This document shows positions 27,417 to 35,933 of a stretch of 64,000 bases of DNA, piece by piece (position 1 is the first letter of the stretch; every line of letters starts with the position of its first letter). The stretch lies in NCBI RefSeq assembly GCF_000425745.1, contig NZ_AUEA01000006.1, forward strand, positions 248,001 through 312,000, in the 5' to 3' direction. The notes beneath the pieces are model-generated. The model searched no databases, was not told the DNA's origin, and was given only the letters and a program-made list of their open reading frames with translations. This stretch comes from Pseudomonas cremoricolorata DSM 17059 = NBRC 16634. GTDB lineage: Bacteria; Pseudomonadota; Gammaproteobacteria; Pseudomonadales; Pseudomonadaceae. The position numbers were made by a program, and so were the translations under genes.

Positions 27417-28376
27417 ATGCAAGCCTCCGAACGCCTCAAGGGCCTCGACGTGTTCGTCTGCGTCGCCGACCGTGGCAGCTTCGCCGCCGCCGCCGAGCAC
27501 CTCAACCTCAGCGCCTCGGCGGTGAGCAAGAGCATCGCCCGGCTGGAGGCACGCCTGGGCTTGCGGGTGTTCGAACGCACCACCCGGCGCCTGGCGCTGA
27601 CCGAGGCCGGCGCTGCCTATTACCAGACCTGCGCCCGTCTGCTGGCCGATCTGCAGCACTCCGAACAGGCCCTGCACAGCGACCGCTGCGAACTGCGCGG
27701 GCCCATCCGCATCGACCTGCCGGCCGCCTATGGCCGGCTGCATGTGCTGCCGGTAATCCTCGACTGGGCCAGGCGCTACCCGCAGGTACAGCCGCAGATT
27801 TCCTTCAGTGACCGCTTCGTCGACCTGGCCGAAGACGGCATCGACATCGCCGTACGCATCGGTGGCTCGGACGTTTGGCCCGAGGCGCTGGGACGTCGCT
27901 TCATCGGCCGCCAGCACTTCATCCTCTGCGCCGCACCCGCCTACCTCGAGGCTCACGGACAGCCGCGAACCTCTGCACAGCTGATGCAGCATGCCTGCGT
28001 GATCTACGGCCAGGCCAATGGCCTGGGCAGCCCGTGGCTGATCAGCGGTGACTCACCCGGTGAGGTAGAACGGCGCAACATGCCCGCGCGCCTGATCGTC
28101 GGTGACGGCGAGGCGATGGTCGCCGCGCTGCTGGCAGGCTTTGGCATCGCGCAGGTGCCGACCTGGCTGGTCAGGCAGCACCTGGAATCGGGAGCGTTGG
28201 TCGAGGTGTTACCGCAATTGGCGCTCGAGGGTCTGGCGATGAACGTGCTGTGGCTGAAGAAGCGCGAGTCGCTGGCCCGGGTCGATGCCCTGTTGCAGGT
28301 GCTGACCGCGGCGCTACGAACCGATGGTCACCAATTGAACGCGCCGATTAGTGAATCTGATTCATCAGTGACATGA
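27417..28376 (+). CDS. LysR-family transcriptional regulator
   Basis: A 319-residue LTTR. The N-terminal helix-turn-helix (LDVFVCVADRGSFAAAAEHL, SASAVSKSIARLEARLGLRV) is followed by a substrate-binding domain with RIDLPAAYGRLHVLPVILDW and the DGIDIAVRIGG motif of the CrgA/DsdC-like group. It lies between a divergent MFS gene and a co-directional MFS gene 67 bp downstream, so it may control either or both. Confidence 0.92.
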   Translation: MQASERLKGLDVFVCVADRGSFAAAAEHLNLSASAVSKSIARLEARLGLRVFERTTRRLALTEAGAAYYQTCARLLADLQHSEQALHSDRCELRGPIRIDLPAAYGRLHVLPVILDWARRYPQVQPQISFSDRFVDLAEDGIDIAVRIGGSDVWPEALGRRFIGRQHFILCAAPAYLEAHGQPRTSAQLMQHACVIYGQANGLGSPWLISGDSPGEVERRNMPARLIVGDGEAMVAALLAGFGIAQVPTWLVRQHLESGALVEVLPQLALEGLAMNVLWLKKRESLARVDALLQVLTAALRTDGHQLNAPISESDSSVT

Positions 28377-28443
28377 AAATCCACCCGAAATCCCCCGCAA
28401 CAGACTGATTAGACTGCCCGGTTCCTCACTGCTGGAACCTGTC

Positions 28444-29631
28444 ATGACCGCTCACCCTGCTGCATCTGCCGTGGCTGGCACACCTCGTTCACGCGCCGGC
28501 ATCGTCATCCTCGCGCTGTCGGCATTCTTGATTGTCACCACTGAATTTCTCATCGTCGGCCTGCTGCCGGGGCTGGCCCGTGACCTGGGCATCTCCATTT
28601 CCGCGGCCGGGCAACTGGTGACCCTGTTCGCCTTTACCGTGATGCTCGCCGGGCCGCCGATGACCGCAGCCCTGGCGCATTTGAATCGGCGCACGCTGTT
28701 TACCGGCATTCTGCTGCTGTTCGCCGCAGCCAACGCCTTGGCAGCGATGGCGCCGAATATCTGGGTACTGGCGCTGGCGCGCTTCGTTCCGGCGCTGGCG
28801 CTGCCGGTGTTCTGGGGCACGGCCAGCGAAACCGCAGCCAGCATTGCCCCACCCGAGGCGCAAGGCAAAGCCGTCGCGCGGGTCTACCTGGGCATTTCCG
28901 CCGCCCTGCTGCTGGGCATTCCGCTGGGCACCCTGGCCGCCGAAGCGGTGGGCTGGCGCGGTGCGTTCTGGGCGTTGGCAGCGTTGTCGCTGTTGATGGC
29001 GATCGCCATGGCCGTGTGCATGCCGACTCCGCCCAAGGCGGCCAAGGTCAACCTGGCAAGCCAGCTCAAGCTGTTCCGCGAACCGTATTTCCTGATCAAC
29101 CTGGTACTGTCGGTGGTGGTCTTCAGTGCCATGTTCACCGCCTACACCTATCTGGCCGACCTGCTGGTGCAGCGGGCTGGGGTGGCGTCACTGAATGTGG
29201 GCTGGTGGCTGATGGCGTTTGGCGCAGTCGGGCTGATCGGTAACTGGCTGGGCGGGGTGTGGGTCAATCGATCGGCCATCGGCGCCACGGCAGTGTTCGC
29301 CCTGCTGCTGGCAGTGGGCATGGGCCTGTTCGGCGCATTGGCGCAATGGCCGGTGCTGCAGTGTGTGGCGCTGGCAGTGTGGGCGGTGGCCAACACCGCG
29401 CTGTATCCGATCTGCCAGGTGCGGGTGATGAATGCAGTGAGCCATTCCAAGGCATTGGCCGGCACCGCCAATGTGTCGGCGGCCAACGCCGGGATCGCTC
29501 TGGGTGCGGTCATTGGCGGCGCCGTGATCCCCACCCTGGGACTGGCTGCGGTCAGCTATATGGCCACCGCCCTGGCGCTGCTGGCCTTGCTGCTCACGCC
29601 CTGGGTGGCGCGCCTGCGTTCGCCAGGCTGA
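28444..29631 (+). CDS. MFS transporter, DHA1-type
   Basis: A 395-residue major facilitator with about 12 membrane segments (ALSAFLIVTTEFLIVGLLPG; VTLFAFTVMLAGPPMTAALA; CQVRVMNAVSHSKALAGTAN). It is distinct in sequence from the MFS at 26092 but of the same DHA1 group. It follows the LysR gene by 67 bp on the same strand and may be cotranscribed. It converges with the HAD gene, with one base between the two stop codons. Confidence 0.88.
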   Translation: MTAHPAASAVAGTPRSRAGIVILALSAFLIVTTEFLIVGLLPGLARDLGISISAAGQLVTLFAFTVMLAGPPMTAALAHLNRRTLFTGILLLFAAANALAAMAPNIWVLALARFVPALALPVFWGTASETAASIAPPEAQGKAVARVYLGISAALLLGIPLGTLAAEAVGWRGAFWALAALSLLMAIAMAVCMPTPPKAAKVNLASQLKLFREPYFLINLVLSVVVFSAMFTAYTYLADLLVQRAGVASLNVGWWLMAFGAVGLIGNWLGGVWVNRSAIGATAVFALLLAVGMGLFGALAQWPVLQCVALAVWAVANTALYPICQVRVMNAVSHSKALAGTANVSAANAGIALGAVIGGAVIPTLGLAAVSYMATALALLALLLTPWVARLRSPG

Positions 29632-29632
29632 C

Positions 29633-30247
29633 TCAGGAAGCGATGACCTGACCGCGCTGCCCTGCCCTCGGCGCGGCGGCGTGCTGCCAGTCGAGCTGCG
29701 CCTGTGCGCGGGCCACGGCCTCGCGCACCGCGCCGGTCCAGTTGGCGTCCTGCGGGTCGATCACCGCCACGCGAAAACCATGCTCATGGCCTTCGCTGCG
29801 CACGCCTTCGGAATCGTCGACATGCAGGTCGATGTCGAACGCCGACGGCAGTTTCGACGGCGTATTGACCAGGCCGCGGCTGCTCAGCACTTGCTGGTGG
29901 CGGTCACTGTTGACCACGCCGTCGACGCGGATGCCGTACATCAGCAGCCAGCGGCGGATGTACGCCTGGCTGCGCCCGGACGAGGTGTAGATCCAGATGC
30001 TGCAGCCTTGCTCGCGCAGCTCGCGGAACAAGCTGCGGGTGCCGGCGCGCAGCGGCTCGCCCAGCCAGCGGTGCAGGCAGCCGGGCAGCACCTCATTCTC
30101 GGCGGCGCTGTGTTCGGGCAGACAGGCCAGGGTGTCGTCGATATCGAAAGAAACGCGCAACTGCGGGCGCTTGAACGCGCGTTGCACGGCGTGCTGGGCC
30201 AGGCGGCTACCGCTGCGCCAGTGGTCGAGCAAAAGATAGCGGGCCAT
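29633..30247 (-). CDS. HAD-superfamily hydrolase
   Basis: A 204-residue HAD phosphatase-like protein. All catalytic motifs are visible: motif I VSFDIDDTLAC (Asp35/Asp37), motif II IYTSSGRS (near 88), Lys132 (NTPSKLPSAFD), and motif IV HVDDSEG (Asp144/145). Cytosolic. Its ATG overlaps the stop of the Fic-like gene (TGATG), so the two are translationally coupled and sit at the end of the pst gene cluster. Substrate unknown; a phosphorylated or nucleotidylated product linked to the partner is speculative. Confidence 0.88.
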   Translation of the reverse strand: MARYLLLDHWRSGSRLAQHAVQRAFKRPQLRVSFDIDDTLACLPEHSAAENEVLPGCLHRWLGEPLRAGTRSLFRELREQGCSIWIYTSSGRSQAYIRRWLLMYGIRVDGVVNSDRHQQVLSSRGLVNTPSKLPSAFDIDLHVDDSEGVRSEGHEHGFRVAVIDPQDANWTGAVREAVARAQAQLDWQHAAAPRAGQRGQVIAS

Positions 30248-30945
30248 CAGTGGCGCTCCTGGTGAATCGGGGTTGGCGCTGGGCCAAGACTGAACCGTTC
30301 TGCAGCCGGCGCTTGAGCTTCAAGGAAAGCGGCGTACTTTTTCTTGATCTTGGGCAACTCGTACAACGCCTTCACGCCATGCTTGGCCGAATTGCGAATG
30401 ACCGAGGACGGGTTGAAATAGCCTTCGGCGTTTTCCAGGGTCAGCACGAACGGTGGCAGCCCGGCGCGCATCAGCAAGTAGCTGACGATCAGCGAACCGG
30501 TGCGGTTGTTGCCTTCGATGAACAGTTGCGGCTTGCTCAGGATACGCACGTAAACACCTGCGACACGCTTCCACAGCGAATCGCTGCGGTACGCGTTGTA
30601 CCAGTTGAACAGGTCCTTGATCCCGCCTTCGACATTGTTGAAGAAGCGCTCTTCGGTCGCAGCCAGGTGCGGGGCGAACTCCAGCCGACGTGCAGGATCG
30701 TTGCCACACAGCACGGTGGCGTTGATCTCCAGCATCAGGTTGAGCTGCTGCAGATCGAACAGGTCGACGCCGCGGGCGACATAATCGTCGATCAGCGCGT
30801 AGCCTTCAACGACGTTGTGCAGCACTTCGTCGGTGAACGGATCACGGGGCTCGGTGAACTGCTGGCTGAGCTGGGCGAAGCGCGCCTGGACGTCGCGCAG
30901 GGCACGTTCGATGGCGGGCAGATCGAGGCGACGCGTAACGGGCAT
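30247..30945 (-). CDS. Fic-fold protein lacking the catalytic histidine
   Basis: A 232-residue protein. The central helices match the Fic core, with VYVRILSKPQLFIEGNNRTG at the active-site motif (residues 131-150). Fic enzymes use HPFxxGNGR; here the His is Gln140 and the second Gly is Asn147, while Phe142, Glu144, Gly145, Asn146 and Arg148 are kept. Canonical AMP transfer is therefore doubtful. I start at ATG 30945 (MPVTRRLDLPAIERALRDVQ); a longer in-frame reading runs into pstB. It begins 89 bp after pstB and overlaps the HAD gene by one base. Confidence 0.82.
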   Translation of the reverse strand: MPVTRRLDLPAIERALRDVQARFAQLSQQFTEPRDPFTDEVLHNVVEGYALIDDYVARGVDLFDLQQLNLMLEINATVLCGNDPARRLEFAPHLAATEERFFNNVEGGIKDLFNWYNAYRSDSLWKRVAGVYVRILSKPQLFIEGNNRTGSLIVSYLLMRAGLPPFVLTLENAEGYFNPSSVIRNSAKHGVKALYELPKIKKKYAAFLEAQAPAAERFSLGPAPTPIHQERH

Positions 30946-31008
30946 TGGCAATCCTGTGAAGCGTTGAACGGAAAGCGGCGGGTGCAGCCTGCGCCGCCCC
31001 GCCCGAGT

Positions 31009-31026
31009 GCCAGCCCAGTGGCTGGC
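31009..31026 (-). repeat. Hairpin between pstB and the Fic-like gene
   Basis: GCCAGCC-CAGT-GGCTGGC, a 7-bp perfect stem beginning 8 nt after the pstB stop on the minus strand. There is no U-tract; it may reduce but not abolish read-through into the Fic/HAD pair. Confidence 0.45.
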
Positions 31027-31034
31027 GACCTGCA

Positions 31035-31853
31035 TCAGCTGAACTTGCCGCTGATGTAATCGCTGGTCAGTTGTTCGCGTGGGCTCTGGAAAATCTGCGC
31101 CGTCGGGCCCATTTCCACCAGGTAACCGGTACGCGTGCCCTGGGTGATGTCCACCGAGAAGAACGCCGTGGTATCGGCCACACGAATCGCCTGCTGCATG
31201 TTGTGGGTCACCAGGGCGATGGTGTAATCCTTCTTCAGCTCGACCATCAGCTCCTCGACCCGCCGCGTGGCGATGGGGTCGAGCGCCGAGCAGGGTTCGT
31301 CGAGCAGCAGCACTTCCGGCTCGGTCGCGATGGCGCGGGCGATGCACAGGCGCTGCTGCTGACCACCGGAGAGCGACAGGCCGCTGACCTTGAGCTTGTC
31401 CTTGACCTCGTCCCACAGCGCCGCGCCTTGCAGTGCGTGCTTGACGCGGTCGCCCAGATCGCCCTTGTAGCGGTTCAGGCGCAGGCCGAAGGCGACGTTG
31501 TCGAAGATGCTCATGGAGAACGGGTTGGGCTGCTGGAACACCATGCCGATGTAGCGGCGCACCACCACCGGGTCGACGCCCTTGCCATACACGTCCTGGC
31601 CCAGGAAGTGCACGTGGCCTTCGAAGCGGAAGCCTTTGACCAGGTCGTTCATGCGGTTGAGGCTACGCAGCACGGTACTTTTGCCGCAGCCGGATGGGCC
31701 GATGAAACCGGTGATCTTGTTCTTCTCGATCGGCACGTGGCTATCGCGCACGGCAAGGAAGTTGCCGTAGAAGATCTTGTCCAGCTTGCAGTCCATGACC
31801 ACTGGCGCTTCGCTGGCCAGGGGAGCGGCTCGTTGCGCAGTTGATACGTTCAC
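31035..31853 (-). CDS. pstB: Phosphate ABC transporter ATP-binding protein PstB
   Basis: A 272-residue ABC ATPase. Walker A is GPSGCGKST, signature [16 protein letters not shown], and Walker [34 protein letters not shown] is typical of PstB. It energises high-affinity phosphate import with PstC and PstA. It follows pstA by 18 bp. No phoU follows, unlike in many pst operons. Confidence 0.96.
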   Translation of the reverse strand: MNVSTAQRAAPLASEAPVVMDCKLDKIFYGNFLAVRDSHVPIEKNKITGFIGPSGCGKSTVLRSLNRMNDLVKGFRFEGHVHFLGQDVYGKGVDPVVVRRYIGMVFQQPNPFSMSIFDNVAFGLRLNRYKGDLGDRVKHALQGAALWDEVKDKLKVSGLSLSGGQQQRLCIARAIATEPEVLLLDEPCSALDPIATRRVEELMVELKKDYTIALVTHNMQQAIRVADTTAFFSVDITQGTRTGYLVEMGPTAQIFQSPREQLTSDYISGKFS

Positions 31854-31871
31854 GTTCAGGGACTCCCGTTC

Positions 31872-32768
31872 TCAATACTTGGGCTTGCCGAAGACTCGGC
31901 TCACGATGTTAACCACCAGCACGATCATCACCAGTACCAGCGAGGCCGCCCAGGCGAGCTCGAGCTGGTTGTCGAAAGGCATGCCAGAGAAGTTGTAGAT
32001 CAGTACCGCCAGCGACGCGGTGGGGTTCATCACCGCCAGGCTGCCGTCGTGGTAGATCCAGTAGTTGCTGAACAGCGCGGTGAACAGCAGCGGCGCGGTT
32101 TCGCCTGCAGCCCGTGCCACGGCCAGCATGACCCCGGTGAGAATCGCCGGCAGGCCGGTCGGCAGGATGATCTTCCAGACCACCTGGGCGCGGGTGCAGC
32201 CCATGCCGTAGGCAGCGTCCTTCATGATCTTGGGCACCATCTTCATCGACTCTTCGGCGGTCAGCACCACGATCGGCAGCATCAGCACCGCCAGCGCCAC
32301 ACCGCCGGCCGGGGCGGAATAGGTGCCGGTGGTCATCACCACCAGGGCGTAGGCGAACACGCCGGCCAGAATCGATGGCAGACCGGTGAGCATCTTAGCG
32401 GCGAAGCGCGAGGCGTTGGCCAGCTTGCTCTCGGGCCCCAGCTCGGCGAGGAAGATCGCCGCGAGGATGCCGATCGGCACGGCAATCGCCGCAGCGATGC
32501 CGACCATGACAAAGGTACCGGCCATGGCGTTGCCGAAGCCGCCGCCCATTTCGAAGCCGGTGGGCGGCAGCTCGGTGAACACCTCAAGGCTCAGCCGCGC
32601 ACCGCCACGGGTGATCAGCATGTACAGCACGGAAATCAGCGGCACGCTGGCGATCAACGCCGCGCACCAGACCAGCGACGTGAGCACCAGGCTGCGCAGG
32701 GCGCGGCCTTCGAAACGGCGCTGCAGGCTCGGCAGGGCTTTGCTGGGGGTGGTCAGGCTGGTCATCAT
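31872..32768 (-). CDS. pstA: Phosphate ABC transporter permease PstA
   Basis: A 298-residue inner-membrane permease with six predicted segments. The EAA-loop region is KDAAYGMGCTRAQVVWKIIL and a conserved ARAAGETAPLLFTALFSNYW follows. It opens with two consecutive ATG codons; the first overlaps the pstC stop (ATGA), indicating coupling. Confidence 0.95.
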   Translation of the reverse strand: MMTSLTTPSKALPSLQRRFEGRALRSLVLTSLVWCAALIASVPLISVLYMLITRGGARLSLEVFTELPPTGFEMGGGFGNAMAGTFVMVGIAAAIAVPIGILAAIFLAELGPESKLANASRFAAKMLTGLPSILAGVFAYALVVMTTGTYSAPAGGVALAVLMLPIVVLTAEESMKMVPKIMKDAAYGMGCTRAQVVWKIILPTGLPAILTGVMLAVARAAGETAPLLFTALFSNYWIYHDGSLAVMNPTASLAVLIYNFSGMPFDNQLELAWAASLVLVMIVLVVNIVSRVFGKPKY

Positions 32769-33730
32769 TTATTCCCCCGTTGCGCGTAGAGCATCAGCAT
32801 GGAGCCGAGCACGTTCACCAGCAGGGTGATGAACATCAGCACCAGCGCGGCGTACATCAAGACTTCGATTTCGCTCGGGCCGGCTTCCGGGAAGTTCAGC
32901 GCGAGCAGTGCCGCCAGGGTGTTGGCCGGGGCGAACAGCGACACCGACAGGGTGTTGGCGTTACCCACCAGCATGGCCAGGGCCATGGTTTCGCCAAGGG
33001 CGCGACCCAGGCCCAGCACCAGCGAGCCGAAGATGCCGGTTGCGGCCGAGGGCACCATGACCTTGAGAATCGCTTCCCAGTGGGTCGTACCCATGCCGTA
33101 GGCGGCCTGTTTGGTTTTCATCGGCACGCTGGTCAGCGCATCCTGCGACACCGCAGCGACGGTCGGCAGAATCATGATCGCCAGTACCAGTGCCGCCGGC
33201 AGCAGGCCGGGGCCGCTGAGCGAGGTGCCGAAGAAAGGAATCCAGCCCAGCTCGCTGTTGAGCCAGGTGGTCAGCGGGCGGATGGCCGGGATCACCACAT
33301 AGATGCCCCACAGGCCATACACCACGCTGGGAATCGCCGCGAGCAGTTCGACGATGGTGCGAAACACCGCCGCAAGCTTGGCGGGCAGAAAATCCTGGGT
33401 GAGGAAGATAGCGATGCTGATACCGAAGACGCCGGCGATCAGCAGAGCGATGAAGGCGCTGTAGAGCGTGCCCCAGATCGCTGGAAGAATGCCGTATTTG
33501 CCTTGGTTGACGTCCCAGACGGTGCCGAACAGCACGTCGAAACCGTATTTTTCCATGCCGGGGAGCGCTTTGCGTCCCACTTCATAAACCAGTGCGAAGA
33601 CCAGTGCGAGAATCAGCACGACGCCGATGCGCGCCAGCCCGCGGAAGATGCGGTCGACCAGAAAATCCTTGGCAGACGGCGGCCGACAGGCCGAGTCGGG
33701 GTTATCCGGTATGGAAAAAGGTGTATTCAT
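32765..33730 (-). CDS. pstC: Phosphate ABC transporter permease PstC
   Basis: A 321-residue permease, short form. Diagnostic stretches are RTIVELLAAIPSVVYGLWGI, the EAA loop KTKQAAYGMGTTHWEAILKV, and GLGRALGETMALAMLVGNAN. It pairs with PstA. It follows pstS after a stem-loop that probably attenuates transcription. Confidence 0.95.
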   Translation of the reverse strand: MNTPFSIPDNPDSACRPPSAKDFLVDRIFRGLARIGVVLILALVFALVYEVGRKALPGMEKYGFDVLFGTVWDVNQGKYGILPAIWGTLYSAFIALLIAGVFGISIAIFLTQDFLPAKLAAVFRTIVELLAAIPSVVYGLWGIYVVIPAIRPLTTWLNSELGWIPFFGTSLSGPGLLPAALVLAIMILPTVAAVSQDALTSVPMKTKQAAYGMGTTHWEAILKVMVPSAATGIFGSLVLGLGRALGETMALAMLVGNANTLSVSLFAPANTLAALLALNFPEAGPSEIEVLMYAALVLMFITLLVNVLGSMLMLYAQRGNK

Positions 33731-33756
33731 GGGCGAATTCCGGAACGGGAAACGAA

Positions 33757-33788
33757 CGCTCTCGGCCAGCCAGGGCCTGCCGAGAGCG
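33757..33788 (-). terminator. Intra-operon attenuator between pstS and pstC
   Basis: CGCTCTCGGC / GCCGAGAGCG, a 10-bp perfect stem with a 12-nt loop, 11 bp after the pstS stop. On the minus strand it is followed by TTCGTTTCC. A partial stop here would keep pstS mRNA in excess over the permease genes, as for other binding-protein operons. Confidence 0.6.
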
Positions 33789-33799
33789 ACCTGCTTGGC

Positions 33800-34828
33800 T
33801 TACTGAATGTTGGCAGAAGCCTTGCGCACCTGGTCGACGACCGACTGCGGCAGCGGGATGTAGCCCATCGAGTCGGCGATCTTCTGGCCTTCGGTGAGGC
33901 TGTACTCGACCATCTCGCGCATGGCCTTGGCCTTGGCCGGGTTGCCGTTGTCCTTACGGAAGATCATCCAGGTGTAGGAGGTGATCGGGTAGGACTTGGC
34001 ACCCTGTGGATCAGGCAGCCAGGCCACCAGGTTTTCCGGCATGTTCACGGCAGCCAGTGCTTCGGCACCGCTTTCGGCGCTTGGCACTACGTACTGACCG
34101 GCCTGGTTCTCCAGCTCGGCGAAATCGACCTTGGCCAGCTTGGCGAAGCCGTATTCGATGTAGCCGATGGCGCCTGGGGTCTGACGTACGGTGGCGGTGA
34201 TGCCATCGTTCTTCGGCGACTTGATGAACTTGTCGGAGGCAGGCCAGTTGACCGTGTTGCCCTCGCCCAGCGCTTCCTTGAAGGCAGGGCTGATGGCCGA
34301 CAGGTGTTTGGTGAAGACTGCGGTGGTACCGCTGGAGTCGGCGCGCACGACGACGGTGATCGGCGTGGCAGGCAGTTTCAGATCAGGGTTGGCGGCGGCG
34401 ATCTTCGGATCGTTCCACTGGGTGATCTTGCCCAGGAAGATGTCCGAATACACTTCGCGGGACAGCTTCAGCCCCTTGGGGTTGCCTGGCAGGTTGTAGG
34501 CCAGAACGATTTCACCGGCAGTCATGGGCAGCAGTTGCACGCCCTCGCTGACCTTGGCGATTTCTTCAGGCTTCATGGCCGAGTCGCTGGCGGCGAAGTC
34601 GACGGTCTTGTTCAGGAAGTCCTGCACCCCTGCGCCACTACCTTTGGACTGGTAGTCGACGGTCACACCCTCGGTTTTCTTGCTGAAATCCTTGAACCAG
34701 GTGAGGTAGATCGGTGCAGGGAAACTGGCACCCGAGCCGGTCAGGCGGATGCTCTCAGCGGCGAACGCCGAGGTGGCGCTAAGGGAGACCGCAACGGCAA
34801 GTGCAGCAGACTTCATCAGGCGTATCAT
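33800..34828 (-). CDS. pstS: Phosphate-binding periplasmic protein PstS
   Basis: A 342-residue protein. A signal peptide (MIRLMKSAALAVAVSLSATS) is cleaved near AFAAES. The mature protein has the PstS opening RLTGSGASFPAPIYLTWF, phosphate contacts in SKGSGAGVQDFLN and VVVRADSSGTTAVFTKHL, and the late PITSYTWMIF. I use ATG 34828, which has a GGAG site, over ATG 34816, which lacks one. First gene of pstSCAB, with a Pho-box-like site upstream. Confidence 0.96.
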   Translation of the reverse strand: MIRLMKSAALAVAVSLSATSAFAAESIRLTGSGASFPAPIYLTWFKDFSKKTEGVTVDYQSKGSGAGVQDFLNKTVDFAASDSAMKPEEIAKVSEGVQLLPMTAGEIVLAYNLPGNPKGLKLSREVYSDIFLGKITQWNDPKIAAANPDLKLPATPITVVVRADSSGTTAVFTKHLSAISPAFKEALGEGNTVNWPASDKFIKSPKNDGITATVRQTPGAIGYIEYGFAKLAKVDFAELENQAGQYVVPSAESGAEALAAVNMPENLVAWLPDPQGAKSYPITSYTWMIFRKDNGNPAKAKAMREMVEYSLTEGQKIADSMGYIPLPQSVVDQVRKASANIQ

Positions 34829-35206
34829 GGAAAAGCGCTCCGTGTGATGGCCGAAGCACTGTGCAGCAGCAGCGTTACAAAATTATGAACGTCCAGTGGC
34901 AGCGCAGAAAGTTCCCACAGCGGGGGAAAAAATCACGACTGTGCGGCGAGAGGATCGACTTGATTCAACGCGATGAAGTCATGCAGGCGGATGACTGAAC
35001 AAGCCAATTCACCGAGTGATGCGCCCCAATCAAGGATGCCTTCTACATTGGGCATCGATCAGGCTGATGCGGCATGAGCTCAGGGGATCTGGCAGTTCGG
35101 CGATGGCCGGACCTCTGCGCATCGGGCGGGATTGGCAGACCGATGAACCCAAGGTATAAACCTCGGCGAGCGGCACTTCGCCATCATCCACAGATAGGAC
35201 ATCAGA
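34829..35206. other. Intergenic region between pstS and the lipoprotein gene
   Basis: 378 bp shared by two divergent genes. It holds the candidate Pho box at 34874-34891 for pstS. A TATAAA-like -10 (GGTATAAAC near 35153) may serve the lipoprotein gene. I saw no further gene; short open frames here have no recognisable start signals or composition. Confidence 0.5.
34874..34891 (-). promoter_or_regulatory. Candidate Pho box before pstS
   Basis: The minus strand reads CGTTCATAATTTTGTAAC, agreeing at 12 of 18 positions with the PhoB consensus CTGTCATAAATCTGTCAT, including both CAT/TGT half-site cores 11 bp apart. It lies 46 bp before pstS. Confidence 0.55.
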
Positions 35207-35641
35207 ATGAAAAAGCTAGCGGGCGTACTTGCCCTGATCGGCATCCTGCAAGGTTGCGCCTCGGTGCCAATGGGGGACTCGGTAGCAGATAGCGAGATGA
35301 AGCGCTTCGTCGCTCCGACAGATATGTCGAGGATCTACATCTATCGCAATGAGCTCTTCGGGGGTGGCATCAAGATGAATGTGATGGTCGACGGCCGGGT
35401 GATCGGTGCCACGTCGGCGCATACCTATCTGGTGGCAGATGTGCCGCCCGGTGCCCACACCATTGCCTCCGACGCCGAAAACCTGGTCATGCTCAAGATC
35501 GACACCCAGCCCGGCAAGAATGTCTATATCTGGCAAGAAGTGAAAATGGGCTTGGGCTATGCCCGCAGCAGGCTGCATCTGGTGTCTGAGGCCGAGGGCA
35601 AGAAAGGCGTTCTCGAAACCAAGCTGGCAGGCGCTTTGTAA
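35207..35641 (+). CDS. DUF2846-type lipoprotein
   Basis: A 144-residue lipoprotein. The signal MKKLAGVLALIGILQGC ends in lipobox LQGC with Cys17. The mature part (RIYIYRNELFGGGIKMNVMV, LVADVPPGAHTIASDAEN) has the beta-rich pattern of DUF2846 proteins. Envelope location is predicted; function is unknown. Ribosome site AGGACATCAG precedes ATG. Transcribed divergently from pstS. Confidence 0.85.
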   Translation: MKKLAGVLALIGILQGCASVPMGDSVADSEMKRFVAPTDMSRIYIYRNELFGGGIKMNVMVDGRVIGATSAHTYLVADVPPGAHTIASDAENLVMLKIDTQPGKNVYIWQEVKMGLGYARSRLHLVSEAEGKKGVLETKLAGAL

Positions 35642-35740
35642 GCGGTGCTACATCAAGGACTCAGGGCAGTGAATGCGCCCATCACGGCCCTGCGGAGTCA
35701 GTCATCCAAGCGACCAGGGACTTCAACCCCGCATGAAACA

Positions 35741-35817
35741 TGGCGTCCCAGGCAGGACTTGAACCTGCAACCTTCCCCTTAGGAGGGGGATGCTCTATCC
35801 AATTGAGCTACTGAGAC
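35741..35817 (-). tRNA. tRNA-Arg (anticodon CCT)
   Basis: 77 nt including encoded CCA. The acceptor pairs GTCTCAG with CTGGGAC (one G-U). The anticodon arm TCCCC-CTCCTAA-GGGGA gives anticodon CCT, and the T-arm is GCAGG-TTCAAGT-CCTGC. It stands alone between the lipoprotein gene and phnN. Confidence 0.96.
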
Positions 35818-35933
35818 CAAAGCGTTGCGCCGAACGAGCGCCAGCGCGGACGGCGTGCATGTTAACCAGCACACGCCCGTTTGTCATGTGCGAATCAGGC
35901 GATTGGCCTGTAAGCCATTTCCTGGGGTAGCGT

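Noticed and set aside
21397-29631. Possible genomic island after the bkd operon
   Set aside because: The gene content looks accessory, but I see no integrase, transposase, tRNA-linked att repeats or clear base-composition change to support a mobile island.
30247-31416. 389-residue reading frame covering the Fic-like gene and part of pstB
   Set aside because: The first about 155 residues are pstB read in another frame plus intergenic sequence; the Fic homology starts after the ATG at 30945.
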